From positions 1-6,579 of the forward strand of contig DONZ01000113.1 in the NCBI GenBank assembly GCA_003512875.1: a DNA stretch of 6,579 nucleotides. Reading direction: 5' to 3'. Numbering within the stretch: position 1 is the first letter of the stretch; the number at the start of each line of letters is the position of its first letter. The notes beneath the pieces were generated by a model, which saw nothing but the letters and a program-made list of their open reading frames with translations, did no database searches and was not told where the DNA came from. A program made the position numbers and the translations under genes. Origin of the DNA: Desulfovibrio sp. (GTDB taxonomy: Bacteria; Desulfobacterota; Desulfovibrionia; Desulfovibrionales; Desulfovibrionaceae). Below, in pieces: positions 1 to 5,734 of the stretch.

Positions 1-1334
1 TCCGTATCCTGCTGCCCATTGCTTTCAGCAGGCCGGGAAACAGCGCCGATTTCAGAACGTATCTCTGCAAAATCTTCTTTAATCGCAACTTCCAATTCGG
101 TGATTTTGGTTTCAAGCCCGCTTATCCTATAATTAAGCTCAAGACCGTAATCCTGCCATTTTGAATCAGAGCCGATCAACCTATGTTCCAAAGAAACCAT
201 TTGGGTTGACAAACTTTTTATCCTTGCGCCGACAGAATCATCCTCTCCGTCAAATTTTTCCAAATAGGCTTCATCGGAAGCCAAAACTTTTGACGCGGAC
301 TGAACAAGATTTATATCATCATTATGATCTTGCCCATTTTTCGGGGTTTCCAAGAAACGTATATCCCCTTTCAAATGGATAGGCATTGTGTCAGAAGAAG
401 CTTCATGGGCAAAGGGGACAACCTCTTCATCCGTTTCATGCTCCAAAGACAATTCATTCAAAATATTGTCAAATTCGCTGTCGTCAATTTCTTCCGCTTC
501 TTCAGCCATATCGCTTTTAAACTCTTCATCATCAGCTGCCAATGAAGCGTTTTGCCGCGCATCCGGCGTTTTCTTAGCCTGCGGTTTGTTTTGCGGGGTT
601 TCCGGTATACCTGCCCCTAAAGAAGATTGTGATAAGCCGTCAAGGGAAAATTCGTCTTCTTTTGATAAGTCAATCACATCATTTTGACCCAGCTCATCTT
701 CCAGCATTTCAGAAAAAGCGTTTTTCGGCTGCCCATTGCCCGCACTTTGAGACTGCACAGCCGCATTATCAGCAATATTTGCAGGTTCACGGTCCGTGCC
801 GTCTATAATATCTTTTGTCAATAAATCTATTTCATCTTCATCCTTTTCCAGGGAAGGAAAATCCATATCTTCCAAGGAGGGAATGGCATCGGTATCAAAA
901 TCTTCAGAAACGGCAAAATCTTTTAATTCTAACTCATTGTCCTGCAACGCATTCGGCTCTGCCGTGCCGATACATTCTCCGGGGTCGCCAGTTTCAACAT
1001 CGTTTTTTATATCATTTAAAATCGCATCAAAATTCGTATCCAAATCGGTATCTTGATTATTTGCGCTGTTTTCGCCAAGATCCAAATTGTATGAACTAAT
1101 AAGATTATCTAAATTTGACAAATCCAAAACTTCTTCCGCATCATCAGAAGTTCCGGCGGTTTCACTTCCGGAAGTGCCGCCTTTATCGTTTTCAAAATCG
1201 TTTACAAGGGAATCGAGAACATCTTCTTCATTTTTCGGGGTATCGTCCGCTTCCCCGGCTCCATTTCCAATACTGACAAGATCGGTTAAATCAATGATTT
1301 CTTCGGCGGAATTTGTTTTAATGCCATTACTCAT
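1..1334 (-). CDS. Acidic, repeat-rich hypothetical protein with C-terminal coiled coil (3' end outside window)
   Basis: I do not recognise this protein. The minus-strand frame opens at an ATG (1332-1334) and runs 444 codons to the left edge without a stop, so the C-terminus is missing. A Shine-Dalgarno GAGGG (1340-1344) lies 5 bases before the start. Residues 1-360 are strongly acidic (Asp/Glu-rich), low in aromatics and probably disordered. They carry recurring short hydrophobic-acidic motifs: IIDLTDL (13-19), VLDLSNL (69-75), VIDLS (220-224), and a paired FDxILN motif (FDAILND at 102-108, FDNILNE at 288-294). Short Pro-Lys/Asn pieces such as ETPQN and ETPKN also recur. Residues about 368-432 look like a coiled coil, with Ile/Leu at 404, 407, 411, 414 and 418. 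No signal peptide or membrane segment is seen, so a cytoplasmic scaffold-like or regulatory protein is possible, but that is inference. It follows the cytochrome c3 gene, across a terminator. That it is a real gene is well supported by the long open frame, the start and the RBS; its function is unknown. Confidence 0.85.
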   Translation of the reverse strand, partial: MSNGIKTNSAEEIIDLTDLVSIGNGAGEADDTPKNEEDVLDSLVNDFENDKGGTSGSETAGTSDDAEEVLDLSNLDNLISSYNLDLGENSANNQDTDLDTNFDAILNDIKNDVETGDPGECIGTAEPNALQDNELELKDFAVSEDFDTDAIPSLEDMDFPSLEKDEDEIDLLTKDIIDGTDREPANIADNAAVQSQSAGNGQPKNAFSEMLEDELGQNDVIDLSKEDEFSLDGLSQSSLGAGIPETPQNKPQAKKTPDARQNASLAADDEEFKSDMAEEAEEIDDSEFDNILNELSLEHETDEEVVPFAHEASSDTMPIHLKGDIRFLETPKNGQDHNDDINLVQSASKVLASDEAYLEKFDGEDDSVGARIKSLSTQMVSLEHRLIGSDSKWQDYGLELNYRISGLETKITELEVAIKEDFAEIRSEIGAVSRPAESNGQQDT

Positions 1335-1339
1335 AGCTT

Positions 1340-1344
1340 CCCTC
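1340..1344 (-). promoter_or_regulatory. Ribosome binding site of the acidic hypothetical gene
   Basis: Reads GAGGG on the minus strand, 5 bases before the ATG at 1334. It sits only a few bases downstream of the T-rich tail of the cytochrome c3 terminator. Transcripts that read through would therefore carry the hairpin immediately upstream of this RBS. Confidence 0.7.
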
Positions 1345-1349
1345 ATTTA

Positions 1350-1389
1350 AAAAATAAACCCTCGTCACCTGCAAAAGCAAGTGACGAGG
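1350..1389 (-). terminator. Rho-independent terminator after cytochrome c3
   Basis: A nine-base perfect stem (CCTCGTCAC at 1360-1368 against GTGACGAGG at 1381-1389) continues, after one mismatch, with three more pairs (1370-1372 with 1377-1379) around a four-base loop (1373-1376). On the minus strand the stem is followed by a T-rich run, GTTTATTTTTT. The plus-strand side is not T-rich, so it should act only on leftward transcription. It starts 9 bases beyond the cytochrome c3 stop codon, and is well placed to end that transcript. Confidence 0.88.
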
Positions 1390-1398
1390 AAATAACTA

Positions 1399-1794
1399 TT
1401 AAGGATGGCAAGCGGATCCCTTACAGCTTGTAAGAACCTTCTTCTTAGCCTTATCAGTGCCGGCTACTTTGGTATGGCAGCCGATACAGCTGTTTTCCAA
1501 TTTCTTATCGTGTGCTATACGATAATAGCTATTCTTGCCTTTCTCTTTAGCGCCGATAGCGTCATGGCAGCCTGCATCACTACATTTACCAAAATTTTCA
1601 ACACCATTGACTTCATGGTGACAAACAGCACAGTCAACTGAAGTATGGGTATTATGATTGAAGGTAACTGTTTTTTTTCCTGTAAGAGCCATTTTAATCG
1701 GTCCTTCAGGAACAGCAGGACGAGCTGCGATAGCAGGCATCGCAAGAGCGACAGCCACAAGAACGCTTAAAGATAACAACAATATCTTTTTCAT
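1399..1794 (-). CDS. cycA: Periplasmic tetraheme cytochrome c3 (type I)
   Basis: Encodes a 131-residue preprotein for the small periplasmic electron carrier of Desulfovibrio-type sulfate reducers. It takes electrons from periplasmic hydrogenases or formate dehydrogenases and passes them to transmembrane redox complexes. Residues 1-23 or 24 form a signal peptide: Lys-Lys, a Leu/Val/Ala core, then a likely AIA or IAA cleavage site. Four heme c motifs follow in the family order: CxxCH (55-59), CxxxxCH (71-77), CxxCH (103-107), CxxxxCH (124-130). The extra axial histidines are at 47, 50, 60 and 95, so all eight ligands of the classic fold are present, by family knowledge paired 47/59, 60/77, 50/107 and 95/130. 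I chose the ATG at 1794, because GAGGAGG lies 5 bases upstream and the signal peptide starts there. An in-frame ATG at 1824 would add 10 residues, lacks a good RBS, and lies close to the predicted transcription start. The gene has its own promoter and terminator, so it can be expressed as a single-gene unit. The codons for Gly39-Thr42 contain a run of eight A. Confidence 0.97.
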   Translation of the reverse strand: MKKILLLSLSVLVAVALAMPAIAARPAVPEGPIKMALTGKKTVTFNHNTHTSVDCAVCHHEVNGVENFGKCSDAGCHDAIGAKEKGKNSYYRIAHDKKLENSCIGCHTKVAGTDKAKKKVLTSCKGSACHP

Positions 1795-1799
1795 AGCAA

Positions 1800-1806
1800 C
1801 CTCCTC
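1800..1806 (-). promoter_or_regulatory. Strong ribosome binding site that fixes the cytochrome c3 start
   Basis: Minus-strand GAGGAGG, 5 bases before the ATG at 1794. The match to the anti-Shine-Dalgarno is near perfect and fits a highly expressed protein. It decides in favour of the 131-residue reading over the longer one starting at 1824. Confidence 0.85.
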
Positions 1807-1838
1807 TATTTTCTTGAGCAGCAACCCAAGTTTTTATT

Positions 1839-1867
1839 ATCTTAACCTTGCTTGCCGATACTGTCAA
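1839..1867 (-). promoter_or_regulatory. Sigma-70-type promoter of cytochrome c3
   Basis: On the minus strand a perfect -35 box TTGACA (1862-1867) is followed after 17 bases by TAAGAT (1839-1844), a 4 of 6 match to TATAAT. Optimal spacing and the location between ppiD and cytochrome c3 support it. Transcription should start near 1832, giving a leader of about 38 bases that contains the RBS. GATAAT, three bases further downstream, is an alternative -10 but would need a 20-base spacer. Confidence 0.7.
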
Positions 1868-1871
1868 GCAA
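1848..1871. repeat. Inverted repeat overlapping the cytochrome c3 -35 box (possible operator)
   Basis: Arms TTGCTTG (1848-1854) and CAAGCAA (1865-1871) are perfect complements separated by 10 bases. The right arm overlaps the -35 hexamer and the left arm lies in the promoter spacer. A bound regulator there would block RNA polymerase. It does not match the FNR/CRP, HcpR or Rex half-sites that I know. A terminator hairpin for ppiD is less likely, as no T run follows on the minus strand. A chance palindrome is possible. Confidence 0.4.
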
Positions 1872-1902
1872 CGGAATAAGAAACCGTAATTCAGCCTTGT
1901 CC

Positions 1903-3771
1903 TTATTGTTTTGCAAAAAGTTCGGGCATAAGGATATCAACGTTCGCCTCTTGGTTCAGCATCAAGATATAGGCTTGAAACAGCATATTTTTTTGCGCGT
2001 CCTGCATATTCAACAAAACATCGTCCGCGATTTTTTCAAACTCGCCCTCACCAACGCTTTTAATGGTATTAAGCCTTGCAACGACAGCGCCTTCATCGCT
2101 GACATATGCATGCTTTAACCATGTTTTTTCGTCTGCCGCGAAAATTTCCTTAGCAAGTTCCGGAAGCGGTCCTAAATGTTCCACTTGTCCTTCACGGGTG
2201 AAGAAAGAACTTGTTTTAATATTTTCAGGTGCGTTTTTATCATAACCGAAAACGGCTTGAGAAGCTTTTTCCTTGGCGCTTTCCTGAGCTTTCTTCATTT
2301 TCAGTTCTGCGGCAATCTCCGCTTTCACCGCTTCAAACGGCTGAACAGAACTTGCTTTCTTTTCAACAAGTTTCACAACGCTGAGCTCATCATTCAAGGT
2401 GACGGCGCTATCCCAGACATTGCCGTTTTCCATGGCGACAAGCGCATCAACATCGCTTTGCCTTAAGTTATAGGTATCCGCCAAAGAGGCAATATCGACA
2501 AAACCCGTTTTCGTGACTTTCAAATTATATTTTTTCGCTTCGTCTTCCATATTGCCGTTTGCCATAATCGCAGCAATGGCGCTGTCAACGGTTTGCGCAA
2601 GATTTGCATTGACCCGTTCGACGGCGATATCGTGTTTGATACGGTCTTTCACTTCTTCAAAAGGAATTTGTCTGCCTTCCTTTTTATCATCGACCCAAAT
2701 CAAATGGTACCCGAACTGCGTGCGCACAGGCTCGGACAAGGTGTTTTCAGGCAAAGCAAAAGCGACATCGGCAAATTCCTGAACCATTTGGGATTTGCCG
2801 AACCAACCTAAATCACCGCCGGAGTTTTTCGTTCCGTCCTGTCCGTATTGCTGCGCCATTTTCGCAAAATCCTCAACGGTTTTTATTTGACTTGCAATAT
2901 CTTGGAGCCGGCTTAAAATTTTGTCATTTTCGCTTTTGGGCGCATCAGGTTCCGCCATGAGCAAAATATGCCGGGCTTTGACTTGTTCCTCTTCACTGAA
3001 TTTCGCTTGGTTATCGTCATAATACGCTTTGATCTCCTCAACCGTCACAGCATTTTCATCCGCCATGAGCGCAGGCGTGAAATTGATAAATTCCAAAGAA
3101 ACCTGCGCCGGAACGGTAAACAATTCTTTTCTTTCCTCATAAACGGCTTTCGCTTCGGCATCGCTCACATTTTGCTTATCCATCTCGAAGGGGAAGAGGA
3201 CATAATCCATAGAGCGCCGTTCCCCCTGGAACGCAAACATTTTTTGCGCGATGTTCTTATCGCCGAAAACGCCGGCAGTCACAACTTCTTGGAATTTTTG
3301 AGGCAGCAGATCCAAACGCAGATTATTTTCAAAAACTGCGGAACTTTGTCCAAAAGCTTTTAACCGCTGCTCATAAAGTTCCGCGCTGAATTTTCCGCTT
3401 TCATCGTGAAAAAAAGGAAGCGCCATCAAGGTATCGCGGAGTTCTTTCGCACTGACATCAAGCCCGATGCGTTTCGCTTCGGACAAAAACAATTTCCGGA
3501 TGATGACATTTTGAAGCACCCTGTTTTCCAACTGAAAGCTCTTCAGCTGTTCTTCCGTCAAATCCGGAATGACGCTTTTTATTTCATTCGCCATTTGATT
3601 GTAGGCTTGTTGAAATTCATTGATAGTAATAGGCTCACCATTGACTTTTGCCACAATTCCGGAATTGGAAGTGTTGCTTCCGATACCCCAAAAAATAAAA
3701 ACAAGAATAATAAGCCCAAACGCAATTTTTATCACAAAGGAATGAGCTCCTGAACGCATACCGTCAAGCAT
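1903..3771 (-). CDS. ppiD: PpiD-like membrane-anchored periplasmic peptidyl-prolyl isomerase / chaperone
   Basis: Encodes 622 residues, the usual length for PpiD. PpiD-type proteins are anchored in the inner membrane, face the periplasm near the Sec exit, and assist folding of newly exported proteins. Residues 1-11 are a short cytoplasmic tail and 12-30 a single membrane anchor (hydrophobic, ending in FIFWGIG). A SurA/PpiD-like N-terminal chaperone region spans about 36-185. A parvulin (rotamase) domain covers about 264-363 with ARHIL, GGDLGWF and FGYH motifs. A C-terminal region, about 370-622, resembles the second half of PpiD. By comparison with Pin1 and SurA, the active-site positions look intact: His268, Asp312 (in place of Cys), Met329, Phe333, His356. 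The ATG at 3771 has GAGG 5 bases upstream (3777-3780). The gene begins 14 bases after the aconitase stop, so the two are probably cotranscribed. I see no convincing terminator after its stop, only a weak 4-bp hairpin. SurA is the main alternative name, but the membrane anchor and the single parvulin domain favour PpiD. Confidence 0.92.
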   Translation of the reverse strand: MLDGMRSGAHSFVIKIAFGLIILVFIFWGIGSNTSNSGIVAKVNGEPITINEFQQAYNQMANEIKSVIPDLTEEQLKSFQLENRVLQNVIIRKLFLSEAKRIGLDVSAKELRDTLMALPFFHDESGKFSAELYEQRLKAFGQSSAVFENNLRLDLLPQKFQEVVTAGVFGDKNIAQKMFAFQGERRSMDYVLFPFEMDKQNVSDAEAKAVYEERKELFTVPAQVSLEFINFTPALMADENAVTVEEIKAYYDDNQAKFSEEEQVKARHILLMAEPDAPKSENDKILSRLQDIASQIKTVEDFAKMAQQYGQDGTKNSGGDLGWFGKSQMVQEFADVAFALPENTLSEPVRTQFGYHLIWVDDKKEGRQIPFEEVKDRIKHDIAVERVNANLAQTVDSAIAAIMANGNMEDEAKKYNLKVTKTGFVDIASLADTYNLRQSDVDALVAMENGNVWDSAVTLNDELSVVKLVEKKASSVQPFEAVKAEIAAELKMKKAQESAKEKASQAVFGYDKNAPENIKTSSFFTREGQVEHLGPLPELAKEIFAADEKTWLKHAYVSDEGAVVARLNTIKSVGEGEFEKIADDVLLNMQDAQKNMLFQAYILMLNQEANVDILMPELFAKQ

Positions 3772-3785
3772 TGTAACCTCTTTAT

Positions 3786-5720
3786 TTATTTTCTATTTTT
3801 TATGAAATTCAACAATCCGCCTGCACGTACGAGCTGAAATTCCTGTTCGGACAAATCATGTTTGAAACAGATTTTTCCAAGCCCTTCCACTTCAGCGGCA
3901 ACACGATTATTTTCATCAAATTCCAATGTGTTGACAAGAATTTTCGCCCCAAGCACAAGGTTATCATAATCTTCCGCGTTTTCAAAAATAAGGGGTAAAA
4001 TTCCAAAATTAATCAAATTTGCCCTATGAATACGGGCGAAAGACAATGCCATGACAGCCCGTATGCCCAAATGACGCGGAGCAAGGGCCGCATGTTCGCG
4101 GCTTGACCCTTGTCCGTAATTTTTTCCCGCGACAATAAAACCGCATTTGCCGCTGTCACGCATATTTTTTGCGCGCGATACAAAATTCTCATCGACACGT
4201 GAAAAAACATATTCGGAAATAGCGGGAATATTGGAACGTAACGCAGTGATTTCCGCACCTGCTGGCATGATATGGTCCGTGGTGATTCCGTCGCCGACTT
4301 TTAAAACAACTTCACCTTGAAGTTCTGCGCCGAGAGAAGCGAAACTTTCCAAAGCGACAATATTCGGTCCCCGCAGGACAGCCGTCTTTTTGCGTTCTTC
4401 CTCATCCTGCGCAGGATATGAAAAATGATGTTTTATAGACGGAATATGTTCCGGAAACTGCGGCTTTTCAGGAGGAATCCCCCATGTTTTCGGGTCTGTG
4501 AAACAGCCGTTTAAAGCGCAGTAAGCGGCGGTTACGGGACTTACCAAATAGACCTGCGCATCTTTTGTTCCGCTTCTGCCCTCAAAATTGCGGTTGAACG
4601 TGCGCACGGAAACCCCGGCGCTATGCGGGGAAGAGCCCATGCCGATACACGGACCGCATGAACATTCAAGCAGACGCACCCCACTGTCGAGAAGGCTTGT
4701 CATGGAACCGTCTTCCATAAGCATGGACAAAACTTGCCGCGAACCGGGGGAAACGCAGGTGTCCGTATGCCGGGCGACAAATTTTCCTTTCATGATATCG
4801 GCAACTTGCTTCAAATCCGCATAGGAAGAATTGGTGCAGGAACCCATGGCGACCTGATCAACCTTCATTCCCGCCAACTCGCTGACCGGCACGACATTGT
4901 CGGGCATGTGCGGTTTTGCGGCAAGAGGAACGAGTTTCGTCAAATCGATTTCAACGCAGTCATCATATCGGGCATTGGCGTCGGCTTCCAAGAAAATCCA
5001 ATCGTCTTCCCTGCCCATTTTGCTTAAAAATTCTTTTGTCCTATTGTCAGAAGGGAACAAGGACGCAGTCGCTCCGAGCTCCGCTCCCATATTTGTAATG
5101 GTTGCGCGTTCCGGAACAGATAAGCTTGCAACGCCCTCGCCCGTATATTCAAAAATTTTACCCACGCCGCCTTGCGTGCCCAATAAACGCAGCAATTCCA
5201 AAATGATGTCTTTTGCTTGGGCAAAACCTTGCAGCGTTCCGGACAAACGGACTTCCACAATCTGCGGCATGGAAATGGTATACGGCTCGCCCGCCATGCT
5301 CAATGCGACAGATAAGCCCCCCGCCCCCATAGCCAAACATCCGATACCGCCCGCCGTCGGTGTATGGCTGTCGGAACCGATGAGAATTTTTGCCGGTTTT
5401 GCAAAATTTTCCAGATGCAGCTGATGGCAGATCCCTGTGCCGGGAGCGGAATAAACAGCCCCGTAACGGGCTGCGACTGTTCGTAAAAATTGGTGATCGT
5501 CAGGATTTTTAAAACCCATTTGCAGCGTGTTATGGTCAACATAGGAAACGGAAAGTTCTGTCTGCACGCTGTCACGTCCAAGAGCTTCAAACTGCAGCCA
5601 AGCCATTGTGCCTGTCGCATCTTGGGTAAGGGTTTGGTCAACACGCAATGCAATTTCGGAACCTGTTTCCATTTTACCGCCGACAAGGTGCGCTTTAATA
5701 ATTTTTTCAGCAATATTCAC
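3786..5720 (-). CDS. acnA: Aconitate hydratase (short bacterial type, [4Fe-4S])
   Basis: Encodes a 644-residue cytoplasmic aconitase, which converts citrate to isocitrate via cis-aconitate. Three cysteines that would bind the [4Fe-4S] cluster are at 295 (GSCTNSS) and at 355 and 358 (CGPCIG). Other family residues are visible: Asp62-His63, Asp117-Ser118-His119 (SDSHT), Arg377 and Arg382 (NRNFEGR), and in the swivel domain GDGITTDHIMPAG (476-488) and YGQGSSREH (535-543), with catalytic Ser539 and Arg541. The length is well below AcnA or AcnB of E. coli (about 870-890) and fits the compact form sometimes called Aquifex type. The start is GTG (5718-5720), preceded by AAGG (5727-5730) at 6 bases. 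The next ATG (residue 17) would cut off a conserved N-terminal helix. The gene begins 14 bases after the sigma-54 activator and ends 14 before ppiD. Homoaconitase or 3-isopropylmalate isomerase large subunit (LeuC) is unlikely, because both the cluster domain and the swivel domain are in one chain. The symbol follows the function, not proven orthology to E. coli AcnA. Confidence 0.95.
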   Translation of the reverse strand: MNIAEKIIKAHLVGGKMETGSEIALRVDQTLTQDATGTMAWLQFEALGRDSVQTELSVSYVDHNTLQMGFKNPDDHQFLRTVAARYGAVYSAPGTGICHQLHLENFAKPAKILIGSDSHTPTAGGIGCLAMGAGGLSVALSMAGEPYTISMPQIVEVRLSGTLQGFAQAKDIILELLRLLGTQGGVGKIFEYTGEGVASLSVPERATITNMGAELGATASLFPSDNRTKEFLSKMGREDDWIFLEADANARYDDCVEIDLTKLVPLAAKPHMPDNVVPVSELAGMKVDQVAMGSCTNSSYADLKQVADIMKGKFVARHTDTCVSPGSRQVLSMLMEDGSMTSLLDSGVRLLECSCGPCIGMGSSPHSAGVSVRTFNRNFEGRSGTKDAQVYLVSPVTAAYCALNGCFTDPKTWGIPPEKPQFPEHIPSIKHHFSYPAQDEEERKKTAVLRGPNIVALESFASLGAELQGEVVLKVGDGITTDHIMPAGAEITALRSNIPAISEYVFSRVDENFVSRAKNMRDSGKCGFIVAGKNYGQGSSREHAALAPRHLGIRAVMALSFARIHRANLINFGILPLIFENAEDYDNLVLGAKILVNTLEFDENNRVAAEVEGLGKICFKHDLSEQEFQLVRAGGLLNFIKNRK

Positions 5721-5726
5721 AAGATA

Positions 5727-5730
5727 CCTT
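5727..5730 (-). promoter_or_regulatory. Ribosome binding site supporting the GTG start of aconitase
   Basis: Minus-strand AAGG lies 6 bases before the GTG at 5720, inside the 14-base gap after the activator gene. It is a moderate match, and supports GTG rather than a downstream ATG as the start. Confidence 0.6.
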
Positions 5731-5734
5731 CACT

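Noticed and set aside
11..739. Twelve-base direct repeat GCTGCCCATTGC at 11-22 and 728-739
   Set aside because: Both copies fall in coding sequence of the acidic protein around a recurring Asn-Gly-Gln. They are too short and too far apart to be a recombination site or insertion footprint.
161..1350. Several overlapping plus-strand open frames of 70-100 codons with Ser-rich products
   Set aside because: They are complements of the acidic minus-strand gene: GAA/GAT codons read backwards give TTC/ATC/TCA/TCT. The minus-strand frame is one continuous 444-codon reading with a good RBS and start, so these are shadows.
1399..1824. Longer 141-residue reading of cytochrome c3 from the ATG at 1824
   Set aside because: The extra residues are charged and precede a normal signal peptide. 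The strong GAGGAGG site points to the ATG at 1794, and the predicted transcription start is only about 8 bases from 1824.
1872..1890. Small ACGG...CCGT hairpin just after the ppiD stop
   Set aside because: Only four base pairs with a nine-base loop, and no T run follows on the minus strand. Too weak to call a terminator.
4897..5424. Plus-strand open frame of 175 codons within aconitase
   Set aside because: It is antisense to conserved aconitase motifs and has no recognisable product of its own.
5600..5630. Possible sigma-54 -24/-12 element inside aconitase (GGCAC followed by a GC-containing box)
   Set aside because: The -12 part and spacing do not fit the consensus, and it lies deep inside a coding region. 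Chance match.
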